In this document: one piece after another, positions 44,301-56,800 of the stretch
Position numbering within the stretch: the first letter of the stretch is position 1
Layout: each line of letters opens with the position of its first letter
Assembly (NCBI GenBank): GCA_030248065.1
Contig: JASAMV010006591.1
Location: 41,598-105,597, forward strand
Length of the DNA: 64,000 bases
Reading direction: 5' to 3'
Source of the DNA: Rhynchonema sp. JSB1_4
Lineage: Eukaryota; Nematoda; Chromadorea; Monhysterida; Xyalidae
The notes under the pieces: model-generated
What the model saw: only the letters and a program-made list of their open reading frames with translations
Told to the model about the DNA's origin: nothing
Databases searched by the model: none
Program-made: the position numbers and the translations under genes

Positions 44301-47300
44301 GGGGCAAGAGTGACGTTCAGGTTTAGGCCGTGCACCTGAAAAAAGGGATCAGAATGTTCGTTACGATTGTGGGTTGCATGGCTGTCCCAAGGATACAAAA
44401 ACAAGGGGCCTCTATTGGGTTCACTATAAAGGAGGTCAGGGTACGACGGGAGCAATGTTTTCGCATTACAACCTGCCCTTTCCACAGTGACCCGATCAAG
44501 TACCGTTATTCTCCGATTACTGTGAAGAATATTCAGCCCACTGAACAATGGCCATCACGAAGGTTTCGAGCCCAAATAAAGGTTGAAGAGGGTCACTATA
44601 ACGAGGGTAGACTGTATCCCACCTGCACCAATCGTCCCCCACTGGCAAACGACACGAGCGGCTCAATGCGATCGATTTGTGGATCGGGCAGAAAGTGGAA
44701 ATTGGTACGAAGTGTGCGATTGGCCCTGTCTAGACGCACACTGACTTGGTCGGCCAACCATGGGGACACCGGGGCACGAGTGCTCAGGCATTGTATTTGT
44801 ATGCTGCTTGAAACACGAGCCGGTTGGGTCTCGTCAACTGGGATTAGATGGCAGGGAAGGTTGCCGATCTGCACTGCTGTGGTGGAGTCGAGATAGCGAC
44901 CTGAAGAGGAATGCGTGATGTTTCAAAGTTCTGGTTTTACACGAATTTTACGTTGGACAGTTTTGGCAGAAACCCTGTTTCGTATAATATGCAAAAGCGT
45001 GTTTTAGGTTGCGCGTTTCATCCCGCTTTCACGGACGAACTGTGCACAGTGTTCTTCCGTGTCAACGTAAATGGCCACGTGCCCCGAAAAAGACCTCAGC
45101 TGGCGTTATGCTCCCGTGGAAATATCACAACACGACACTCACCAGTAATGGTGACCTTGGTCCCGCCACTAGCCGGTCCATATGTTGGGTATATGGCCTC
45201 AATCTTCGGGTCGACATAATCGAACATTTGAGCAGACAAGGCTGTGCGGTTGACCGACAGAGACACGCGCACTGCACCGGACATCGGGGCACTACTCGCA
45301 CCACTGATGCACACGATCCTGAAACAGAAAGGGAATAGGGTTGGATGTGATATTCTTACACATCGTGCTTTTGTTCATCTTGTGCCGTGGGTGCATCCAC
45401 CCTACCATTTTTTTGAGAAATGTCGATAAACAGCGGTACTACATTTCAATTGCAAATCAAACAATTTTGCAGCTGTCAAGGCCAATCACTAACTTCGACG
45501 ACACTTCATAATCGACCACTTCACATGCCAATCCGTTGATGAACACCTTGTTCTGCACATCATGCACGCTGCCGCCGAGGTCTTGGCCGATTATGGTCAC
45601 TCGGGTCCCGCCCTCGATCGGACCGAATAGGGGCGAGATCTGGAAATTCAAGCTTGCGCATATTCGGTTTCTCGTTTGGTTGACTGAGTGAGAATTGACT
45701 TCACAGCCAACAAAGACTGATTTCAAACTTGACGGCCAATTTACACCAGTCACCAAATTCAATACCACAAAAATACAAAAATTGACCAAAAACAGCGTCA
45801 TATGAATACTGTACCTTAGTGATAGTGGGCGCCGGACACACATTCTCATTCATGTTGTGTCGTTCGTGTGCTGTGCCGAACGGACAGAATGGCTGGAATC
45901 GACATCCCCCGCCGCACCAGTCACATTTGTACTTGGCATCGAGCGACAGACATCGACTGCAGTCACCCGCCATCAGTTCGCATTGGTACAGACGCACTGA
46001 AAGATGGTACACAGATGCAGATTTGAATCTTAGGCCTAAGCCTAAGCCTAAGCCTAACCTACTAACCATTGTGAAACCTGTTACTGTACGCCTAAACCCC
46101 AGGAACGATGCTGTGATAATCTACCGTAACCTATAATCTGCCGAAAGTTGTAACCCACCAACCTTTAGTCTCATCGATGATCTGATTTCTGGGTCCCGTC
46201 AGTGTGAGCAGTGCATCTCCAACTGCAGCCCCGCCAATCTGTGGCACCAAGGAATACGCGTGTGCAGCACATGTGACCCAGCCGTCAGGGGATAACGATG
46301 CGCCAACACGGATAATGGGTGATGTTTCATCATTGTTGTTGGTGGTGTCTGTGTGCACGACACATTCCAGTTGGTCGGTCGGGATTGGGCTGTCCTGAAT
46401 TTTCAAGGAAATGGTTTGAGGAAATCTAGGAGGACAACTTAATTGAGAAAATTGTTTCCGTTGGATAGGTCATCATCATCTAAATCGCTCTGTCCTGTGC
46501 ACTCCGTCCTTGGTCAAAAGGGTGACACAATGAAGTGAACAAACCTGTTGCACCAGTGCACCCAAATTGACCACAGGCAGCTTGATCTCGACTTTGTGCC
46601 CTGAGGCGAACAGCAAGTCATCAGCTTGCAATTGACTGGAGTCGATATGCGGACAGAAGGCCTCCGCTGATGATGCCGTCTGGAAATTCAGTTCGTTTAG
46701 TTCATTTGTGAACCAAAGTAGGCTTTCTCAACCACAACAACGATAAACAACATCGAACAACACCAAACAACAACAACACCCAACCACTGCACGTACACTG
46801 AACACACGTTGTCGCACCTGATTCGAGCACAGTGAAACATCATGTACACAACGATTGTCGAGCAGACACCACTGGCAGGACCAGCGGCTGGTCACACACG
46901 ACGTACAGCTGCAAAAAAAACAAAAGAAAATGAAGTAAAAGTTTTGAAAACGCACATTTAAATTTTTACTAATGAAATAAACTTACAGCTGCTGCGCCCC
47001 GCAATCATAGAATATGAATCGTTCTTCGAAAAACGCAACGCCGGTGGCTGTGGACCAGAGTTTGAGTGGCACAATCACGTGATCTGCATTACAGGCTTGG
47101 TGGTGTTTCACAAAAACATTTTCAAACCGAAAAGAAATGTCGAAACAAGGCCAGGCACCGTACCTTGATGTATCGCAATCTTGGGTCGCGTGTCATAGGG
47201 TGGCAGTGAGCATTTGATCATGTCCGGTCGTTGGAACTGTGCGTCCACAAATGTTTCATCGCCGTACACACAACGATAGGACGAACCCGGCGGCGGTGCC

Positions 47301-50300
47301 GGCAGATTAAGTACACGCAGCTGAAATCAGATGAAAATCAGCGAAATACTCATAAGTCTTCCGATAGAAGCCAGTGTTTGAATGACCGTCAGTATTTTGG
47401 CACTATCGGATTTTGCCCCAGTGCAACAGTCGGTGACAAACTGTCACTCATCCAACACGGTTGAGAGAGAATACAGGATCATTGACCTCTTGACCTCAAC
47501 GGCAGAAAAACTTGGTTTTCGGTCAGGTCTCACCTTGGTTAGGTACATAACTTCGAATGTCGCTATTTCTCTGACCAGCGTAAAAATTGGTTCGAGCTGC
47601 CAAACCTGATGGGATCGATCACCAAGTTTAAAATCGGCCAATAAAGTTTTGCCGTGAAACATCACGCACCGTCACCATAACATCCACGGCTTCGAACACA
47701 CTGACATTCTGCGGATAGAGGGGCTCGGCCAAACGTGGGCATTTGAATTCGTCAACAATCGCAGTGGGCGTGTCATCAGATGCAGACGGGATGAAAGATG
47801 ATGCGCAGGACTGGGAGGTGGTACAGCTGCAATGTGGTTGGGCTGGATGTGCGGTGGCTTTGCAATGTCTATGTTCACATTTGCAGAATGGTAACCACGC
47901 ACGGCGACTGACTGTTTTGGGACCATTTTGAAGCTTTAAGAAGTCACATGCGTGCGTCCCCAAGAATGTAACACTCGACAAACGAAAACTGGCTTCGTGA
48001 ACCATGTGGGGTATCCACAATGTGCTCGAATACACAGATTCCATCTGTTACCCACCTGCTTTTCAAAGTGCACCACCCACAATAGGGGTCGGCTGCCTGT
48101 AGACATGTGGCGCATGTTGTGTGCGCACCGCAGTTCGACAGTGGCACCTTCAGCACCTCACTGCCACTGGTGGCGTACAGGAACTGTGAGTGGATCAACA
48201 TATCTGAACCGATTGGCGCTCGGGTGGTGCTCAACTGCCAATCAGCATACTCAGTTGCTCGGTTGGCTGAGTGCAGCAGGACCTGGAATTGAGAAATGGA
48301 TTTTGTCTCGCAAAAGATACAAAGCTCTGGTGTGCTTGTAGCCAGCGGATGGTACATTCGCACTGACGATGACCTGGTGCCCCACCCGCCTGTGAACGAG
48401 ATTGAAATTGGCTCTGCTGATGTTCCATTCGTTTTACCGCCGTTGCAAACGTTGTGTTATCATATGGTGTGTGACCCAACGGATCAATTTTTGACCCCGA
48501 ACATTTGAGCATGGCCCTTCACAATAAACACCCTACAAAGTCGCGGCGGCGTACACGAGCATGTGCACGCTAATGAGCTTCACTCTTGGCCTTATGGGCC
48601 CGAAGGTCGTTCTCTTTCGGCTTGTTTGCTTAGCTGATTACGTCTGTATTTGTGTTCGCAGCCTTGTGGTTTATTGTTGGGCCCGCATTGAATGATTTCT
48701 GCTCTAAAGATGTTTTGGTGCAAAACAGAAGATACCCAATATCTTTGTGAACTGTTCCAGAGCCGGCTGGCCCGCTTGTTGATTACACGTCTGCCATATT
48801 GACCGCAAGCATCATGAGAGTACAATTATATAATGGAGATTTGTGGATTGCTTATATTGGGTACCAATAAGCTCACCGAACACTTTAATTGAGAGAAATA
48901 CGGTGGGCTGAACCCACAAATTGGGACGGAAACTCAGAATGATGATGATGATGTTTGTTACTTGCGCCTATAAAGAATTTCCTGCAATTGCTTGAATACC
49001 AAACTGACTGGATAAAGAATGTTATGGACCTGCTCTTATTTGTTGTCAAAATTTAGCCAATTCTCAAAACGTGGTTCAATTGGAGACTTCCCGTGTTTAA
49101 CGACCAAGTTCCCATTATTTTCGATGCATGCACGCTAACGGTACAATATCCACTAATTGTTTATGCGTACATACTACGTGCGTGATGTCAGTGAGTCACG
49201 AAGATTGTTAGGAACCCGGCACCAAGAGATACGGTGCATTGCAAAATGTTGAATGCACTCACGCAAACCTTGTGGAAAAACACTCTTCGGTTACCTCCGA
49301 TTGTTTAGTCTCAAAGTAACTTTAATCTTGGGCGTTACCCAAAGCAACATTTTATCGTCAGAGTATACTATATCCCAATCGTGTCACTGTAAAAAGCGGT
49401 GTGAACACGCATGGAATGCAGGTGCGCACTGAAACATCACCTTCACATACCCGTTTCACCCTGCCATCCTGCGTGCCGACGTGTGCGACGGTGTGTTGTA
49501 CCTGATTATCAAGCACATCGACCACAATCGAAGTCGCAAGCGCGTCATCGAATGTGACTATTGCTGCCTTGACTTGACTCAACGTGCCGCCGACGTGACC
49601 GAAGCCGCAGCTGTCAACCGACGCGCTCACGTACGCGGAGATCTGAAGTGAAACATCAGTGGATAGGGTGTCCGGTTGACCCATAATGCTTGAACGGCTG
49701 AGGACTGGGCCTGATTTTTTTGCGGGGAGTCTATTGTCTCGAAACTTAAATGAAAATTTGTGAAAGAATCGATCTAAATAAAAACCGCAATCTTCAAAAT
49801 CGGACTACTCAGCTCACATTATGACACTTCTGATTGAATCCAAAATGCGGCAGATTCCAATACCCGACGCCGTTGTGACATCGTTGAAGGTTATACATGA
49901 ACGCAGCCTGAATCTCCCTCAGTGGGTAGACACAAATGGCAGCTGCATTCGGGGTCGGTTTGTCCGGGTCGGTACCGCGGCCGAAAACTGCCACCAGAAA
50001 CTGCGTATCATCAGCATTTTCCACGTTCTGGAAGTTTCTGCCGACGGATGCCAGAAGTTTGCGGCCGACTCGACCGACGTAGGTGGCTCGCAGCAGATTG
50101 TACTGGGAATTGTCGGGACCCAGACATTCCAGACCCAGTTCGGTGTAGGAATCGTAGCTGGAATGAATACGGACCACTTGGTTAGATGGCTGGTTGCTAC
50201 TCTGATCTTTTGCTAAAATGTCGGGTTGTTACCGTTAGTCAAAATGTTACGTCTAGGCATTTCAGCAACAGGTAAAGCGCAAAATGCAGTAGTTTTACCA

Positions 50301-51530
50301 ATAGTTGCAGTAAAACAACAGCAATAGAGCTAACCGAACATCTTTTGTGCACACCCTGGCAATCTTCGTCACGTGTGGTGCACCATGCTCGCTTGGATTG
50401 GTCTTCTGAAACGAAATTGGCGAATTTGGCATTTCCTTGCAAAAGTGTAAGAGAAAACTCAGTAAAGAAACCTAAATCCAATGTACAGCCTACCTGCACA
50501 GTTGTCCAGAAGGCAAACCCATCGTAGGCAAAGCCACTGATGTAGCGCACTCGGAAGTCGGATCGAAAGTCGGCCAATATCTGCAGTGCTGATTGGCTGG
50601 CCACGGACGAGTCATCGACCAGGTGGAATTGTCTGCAACATTTGGTTGATTAGGGCGTAAAACTTCGGTAAATGTGACATTAATCATGTGCTCCGGTGTG
50701 CTTGCCAAAAATGGCTTTCAGCAAGAATAACAATGAATACCTTTCATTTTTGGTCAGCGATCTGCTGGCGACGGCCGGGAATGCGTCTCTGTACGTGTCG
50801 TACGTGTGCGTGGCACCGACGTACAGCACGTTCTTGTCAATGAATGCTACGGTAGACGCGTTGTGGCTAAACGAGAGATTGCAACATTAAAAAAATGACT
50901 GACTATATTGTTAATGGTGGCCGAAAATGCCGTTTTACAATGATGCCACTATAAAGCGGCTGGACTGTACCTGTTGGCAGCGACCGCGGTTGGCACGGGT
51001 GGTTGCGGCACGTCAGCACTGATCCTCGTTAGTGCGTGCACGGAGCAGGTGCCTTGACGCACCGAACCACAGACCACCAGTTGATCACGTGACTTGTCCA
51101 CCAACAGAATCTGATTGTAATTATCCGTCAATGTCCGAGTGTCGTTCTTTGCTTCCGACGCTTGAACGTCCCTTCTCTGTTGACCCTGACTCCCTGACGA
51201 GAGAAGGTCACCGTCATCGACCCCCACCCTGAGCAAAGGTTGCGGTCGGCGCGGCTGGATGCAATGCTGGCCGTTCCAGTTGCAATGCGGACTGTCCAGT
51301 TCCGGCCCGGTTGTGATGGATTGGAATTTTGTGAAATCGGTCAGATTTAGTTGGACGATTTGATTTGTGCCGCCGACGTACAGGAATGAAGAGTCCCAGT
51401 CTGCGGCGAGGTGTTGCAAATGCGAGATCCCGGTCGAAAACCGGATTATCGGATTATCGACGCTCATTGCGCCTGGTATTAACATGGTGAGAAGCAATAC
51501 TAGGTTATTAATGAATAATGTTCGATCCAT
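38390..51530 (-). CDS. plx: Plexin (semaphorin receptor), complete
   Basis: The model has 29 coding exons (minus strand): 51530-50971, 50866-50741, 50632-50494, 50405-50335, 50157-49818, 49642-49451, 48282-48056, 47907-47670, 47320-47164, 47083-46987, 46908-46818, 46679-46545, 46394-46163, 45996-45815, 45639-45494, 45318-45143, 44900-44623, 44335-44020, 43868-43675, 43440-43145, 42725-42521, 42172-41678, 41554-41411, 41199-41043, 40700-40467, 40212-39906, 39739-39550, 39270-38941, 38641-38390. They give one frame of 2168 aa. Domains in order: signal peptide; sema (about 25-525; KIARVCTKD and [11 protein letters not shown] blocks); PSI 1 (to about 560); PSI 2 (about 716-745); PSI 3 (about 870-910); IPT repeats (about 930-1390); transmembrane helix about 1410-1434 followed by [14 protein letters not shown] coiled coil; split RasGAP (about 1466-1680 and 1900-2150); and a Rho-binding domain between (about 1680-1790). 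The catalytic arginine regions VYAARIMF and LPLRFWVN are kept. Low-complexity insertions occur in the sema domain, before IPT 4, in the Rho-binding domain and ahead of the second GAP half. The protein should act at the cell surface in axon guidance and epidermal morphogenesis, as in other nematodes. Confidence 0.95.
46034..46057. repeat. Interstitial telomere-type repeat (GCCTAA)x4
   Basis: Four perfect GCCTAA units occur in plexin intron 13 (between the exons at 46163-46394 and 45815-45996). The hexamer is the nematode telomere repeat and supports the host assignment. Confidence 0.85.
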
Positions 51531-53195
51531 TTTTCTTCAATGTTGTTAGATACTTCTGTTCAGTAATACTCGTGATGATTCATTTAAGTGAGGCATCTTT
51601 TTCGGGTGATTTTGCCTCGATTAATGCCTGAAATTAAAGGAAGGTTGCGATAAGATTGGAGCAAGATTACAAATTGCTAAATCCACAAATGCACTCGTAA
51701 CTAACGAGAACAACCAATCAGAAAGGGTCAGGCAAGACGTACACAAAATTTAATAGGCCGCAATTTAGGGTACGATGCGACGAGGTACATATCGGACCGC
51801 TAATGAACTGACTTCAGTAACAACACAGAAGGAGACAAAACGGAAGCTACTGCTATCGCGAAAGGATCGAATATCCTCTTTCAAAATAGATGTTCCTTTA
51901 AGTGATGGCGAATAAAGGTAGTGGATGACAGCAAGACCTCACTAGCCACTACCCAGGTTTGGACACCGTTTGCAAAATTGGGGCCCAAAGAGTAAGCCAC
52001 CTGACGGAAACGTTTTGGGCCGACGTTTATATTTTGTGGTAAACTAATAATAAGTTGACGTATACATATGTATATGTTGTATCTGACTGCTTCAATGTGT
52101 TCCACTGTTGTTGTTTGGAATAGGCGCACAGGCGCCTTTGTGAGTGTCAGTCAGCAGGCAGGTCTGTCAAAATATTTAGTATCACATCGCACTTCTTTTA
52201 TACAATTTGGGTGCCCATTGCACACAGCGGTGTTTGGTTACAACAAGGGGCTGTAATAAGCAACGGTTCCAATCGGGAAATATTTTCGGGCACACTATGC
52301 GAACCAGGCCGAGTATCTTTGAGCTTTGGACCCGATAACCTTCAAAGGTGCAGCAGGTCCCAAACAAAACGCAGTAGCGCGGACACTTTGTTTATGAGTT
52401 TCGGTTATTATTATGAACGCTCGACACAACAAAAAGGATAAAATAGCGCCTAATAATGAAGGGTATGGCAGCACGTGCCAGCGTACGAGCACTTTGGAGT
52501 TTTAGACAGGCGATAAATTTTTAGCCATTTTCGGGGCATACAGTATCGGTGGCTTTTGCTAAGTAGGTAAGTGGCAGAAGAACAAAAGAATGCAAAAATT
52601 GACCCATATCCACCAGCAAAACAGCAGATGCGCACGGCACATGACACAGATCACAAAAAGAGATCAAGAGAGACTATTTTTGTCGCGCTTCGCGCGAAAA
52701 ATCAAAAGGCAAACGCACTGACAGTGAATGCTGCGTGCACACTTGATTATGCATTGGAAATCACAACAAAACCAGATTGCACCGCCAGAAGGGATGGAAT
52801 GAGGTGAAGAATATACCGCGATTTCTTTCCGCGTTTATGCACTAAGTGACTGGTGGTCGATGGTCATTTGGTGGGATACACTCGCTTCACGGTTACGGTA
52901 AGAAGGATCGGTACTCATTAATCGTCCATCTTATGAGCGGCTAAGAAACAAAGAGGCGCAAATCTGTGATTTCTGGAAATGGCGATAGCTGCGTATCCAC
53001 TTTATCAAATTATGCAAAGCTATACTGTATAACAGGGGACAAATGTGCTCTTATGTTTCTTTTTTGGCATGATACTTGTTGTTTTTGGGGCCAATTCGGT
53101 ACAAACATCGCAATCGCAAATAGCATTTCAAAGTCACATCGGAACAACCAGGAAGATTTGTTTACAGTCACAAGAGATGATTCAAAGTCATTTCC

Positions 53196-53891
53196 ATGCA
53201 TCGAAGAGAGAGGACTACACTCTCGAAATTTAATAAGAGCCAATCCGAACCGCACGGCCTAAAAGGAAACAAGCAATTTAATGTGATCGTGTTTACGACT
53301 ATCAGTGTCACGGCCCCTTTAGTACCTAGTGCGGTCAGCTTTCTAATAAGTCGCAAAACAAATAATACACCTAAATTTGATGTGGACCAAGCCCGCTGGT
53401 TTAAAATCAGGGCTTCATGCCAGAACCTTCATTTGTACAAAGCATGCCAGATATATGAGCATGAAGCCGAAAGGTCTAAATGTCATATTATCGGACTGCT
53501 TGCAAGTCGATCTATACGTAAAGAAGGGACCACAAGTGTTCCGAACAAGCTAAAATCCACGCACAGAGACGTCATAAGCGGTCATGACATTTTTATCTGC
53601 TCGCGGTGGGCGGGTACGGGTGTCAGCGGAAAGCAGTTATGGCAGTTTTCGATAGCCATTACCGAATGCAAAAGTGACATGACACGCATGCAAAGTAGAC
53701 AGTGCTCTGGTTTCCCACCACTTTCTGCTACTAAAAGTAATTACTCAGTCAGTCTCTCCGCCATAGCTTCGTGGGAGAGTGGCTTACTACGAAAAGCATG
53801 TTGTGTAGGGGTACCAACAGCAATTAAGACAAGGAGAACTGCCGAATATAGTAAGCGGGAACTCGGTTTAAGGTTCGCTCTTCTGTTTTAG
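53196..53891 (+). CDS. Hypothetical 231-codon open frame
   Basis: This is the longest uninterrupted frame outside the recognised genes. It begins with ATG (MHRRERTTLSKFNKS) and runs 231 codons. The product is basic and rich in S, T, K and R, with about nine cysteines and no recognisable domain, signal peptide or repeat. A frame this long is uncommon by chance at about 43% GC but not decisive. It could be a lineage-specific gene or a remnant of a mobile element. Confidence 0.25.
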   Translation: MHRRERTTLSKFNKSQSEPHGLKGNKQFNVIVFTTISVTAPLVPSAVSFLISRKTNNTPKFDVDQARWFKIRASCQNLHLYKACQIYEHEAERSKCHIIGLLASRSIRKEGTTSVPNKLKSTHRDVISGHDIFICSRWAGTGVSGKQLWQFSIAITECKSDMTRMQSRQCSGFPPLSATKSNYSVSLSAIASWESGLLRKACCVGVPTAIKTRRTAEYSKRELGLRFALLF

Positions 53892-56800
53892 TATGCAGCG
53901 CAGCTGAGATTCCTACAGCTTTTGACAGTAGTACGCAAGGCGACAGCCCGTGGAGAAACGGAAGTGTGGTAAAGGGACACACAGTTGAACGAAGACTTGC
54001 ATATGCAGTACTGGGATAGTGCCATGCGCGCTTTTGAATTGCAAACTTCACAAAAGGAAGTATAAGTCGAACTCTGCGCAAACACTGGCAAGACGTAAGA
54101 ATTACGGTCGTATAGCACTCTCGGGGCGATGTACTTTGCATGTATAGCATACCTACCCAAAGGTGTAGTTGATACTCCACTCAGATACGCCGTAGGGCCA
54201 TTTCGGCGGACAGAAAACACTCCGCGCAGCATGCATGCAAAATATAAGTAAATTCGGAATGCTAAAACAAGTCGTACACACATGTCTATAGAAGCTATAG
54301 AAGTTCCGATACTCTTAATATCGGGCGGACGAGCCGAGACCACATTTGTTATTGCTCGCGCTGGCTACTCAAAATGACAGGGCCACCTTGGTATGGAATG
54401 CGAGAGCCCAAAGTCACGTCTCTGATATTAGTCCGGGTTCGGACCGCCTATTTTGATGGATTGACATGATTTGTAGCCAAAACAACTATCCTAGCATGCC
54501 CCCACTGATATGAGTTTATGAGTTGTGCATGAGATGAGCTCGCAAGACAAGAGTATCAGTCACGGGCATTATATTTGTCCAGTTGGAACGCCCCAGACCG
54601 ACTTCTTGTTGTGTTGAAATAAAAGTTATATGGGTTTGGTCAAAAGTTGACTTGCGACAGTTTCAGGTATGTATACTTGCATGGCTCCGGGCCCTACCAC
54701 ATTCGTGGAGAGTAAACATGCAGTCGTATGATGCCGCCAGCTATGACGAGAGTAAACAAACGTACAGTAGCCTACGGCCCAGTGGTTATGATGGACTCAT
54801 TCCAAGCATATAAGGCACTGATATTGAAAATCCATGAGCGCAATGGTCAGAATTCAGAACTCAAACAATGTATGTACATAACAAGATCATGCAAAAGAGA
54901 AAATGAAAATGCAAAGCTCTCCGTGGTTTCTTTAACCACAGCAGGGAAAACAAGAAGCTCAGTTTGTTTTGGTTTGCACCGGCACGGAATGTAACTTGAT
55001 CCGGGTCTTTGTATAAGCCATACATACCATATCTTTATCATGGCAAGCACAAAACTGTGCATTATTTTGACAAATAAAGAAAGTATAAAAATGTAGGCTC
55101 GTTTTACAGAAATGCAACTGCTATAGTACCTACTTACGTACAATACAGCACAATTCATGAGGCTACGGCACTGCGTAAGACCCATGTTTAAAGGGTGTCA
55201 CAAATGGGCGCTACTATGACACAATCGACGAATTAGGCGTCGAGGATAACAAATGCTGGCGCCGCGCAATAGTGAAAAATTAATGAAAATTGTCTGTGCC
55301 TAATAGGAGCAGTCACCTGCTGTCCAACTCAACTGTTCAGAGTTTTCGCCCATGAGACAGCTTGCAAGTCTTCCTCACAAGCCTGTTCATGCGACAGAGT
55401 CCTTACTGCTAAATGCGAGTTCTAATTTCTTAACTATGATTGATGCAATGTTTTAGGTGCACTTAATCGAGTCCGTGGCACCGCCTAACACCGACTCGAT
55501 GGTTGGTCATATGGGGCTAAAAGGCTCAAATACTCAGTCGCAATGTTTGACACCATCCATGAAAGTATGGGCTTTAATGGGTACCCTTAAGCTTCTTGAA
55601 GCAACGTGCTAGCTACGTAAGAAGACACGAAATAACCAGTGGCACCCACGAAGAGGATCCGAATTCAGTTTGACGATGTGTCTTCATTAGAAGGTCGATG
55701 GCTTTCCATTGGATACCCGTGGCTAACATAGGATTATGTGATCTTGGGCACAGAGCACGAGATTCAAGTGACATGCCAATGAGCTGATAAAAAGGCACCC
55801 AACTACACAGAGTTCATCTAAGCTCACAATTGAGGCACACTTGAGGACCGAGTCCAAAACTGAATGCAAGTGTAAATGTGTGACTTTAACAAGGCCAATC
55901 TATGATGCTCTCTGTGCTTTTGGAAAGTCCCATGACACATTCATGCTTTGCGGTGTGGTGTAGGCAGAGGAGATCAGATATTGGGTTTAGACCATGAATA
56001 ATATCTGAAAATATTCATGGCCCCAATACCCAGTCCATTGATAGAGATACTGGCAGCTGGGTGGTCCTATTGATGCCAAAGGCGTGAATGCCAAATGCTC
56101 TGCGACACAACCCAATGCAACAGCGTTTTGCTTGTGCAAATCCCGACGAAAATTCCGAGACATAAGCCTCACTTGTGACTTTGGTGTTTGTGGGAACCCT
56201 GCAGTTCCAGATATTATGTATAGTTCAAATACGGGGGAAGGACAATGGAATTGCAGACTCAACAGCATGAACCGATTTCAATACCGCGCCATAAATACAC
56301 CATTTCTTTGCCTCGATATCAATGAGTATGCATGCGCGCTTGTTAAGAAGCTGCAGGAATGATGTAAGATATATTACGAAGCTAAGGCGAAAATGGGCCA
56401 CATTTTGGCCACGCGCTTTTCTCATGGGAAGCGTTTGTTGTACGCGCGCTGCCAAACCAAGAGGAAACCATTAGCGCGCTAGGCGTAAGATGCCCCGAAA
56501 AGCAAGGCGCTTAGTTTGGCTCTTACGTTGACGGTACGTTATGTCGTTCGTGTTTATCACAAACAACAACAAATGGAAATTAGCGAGCCGCCAGAATTTC
56601 GACCTGCTTGGCTACCGTTGCTTGAGGGAAACGGAAAAGTATTTGATATCGGAAACCGTGCCCAGAAATTTATGTCTAGAGATCGCACATGTTTCTTAGT
56701 GTATCGCATACGCATGTGCTGCATCGATACCAAGCACACGGAAGATTGATAGCGATGGATATAAGTTATGGCATTTTTTGGCTAAAATGGACAAAAAGCC

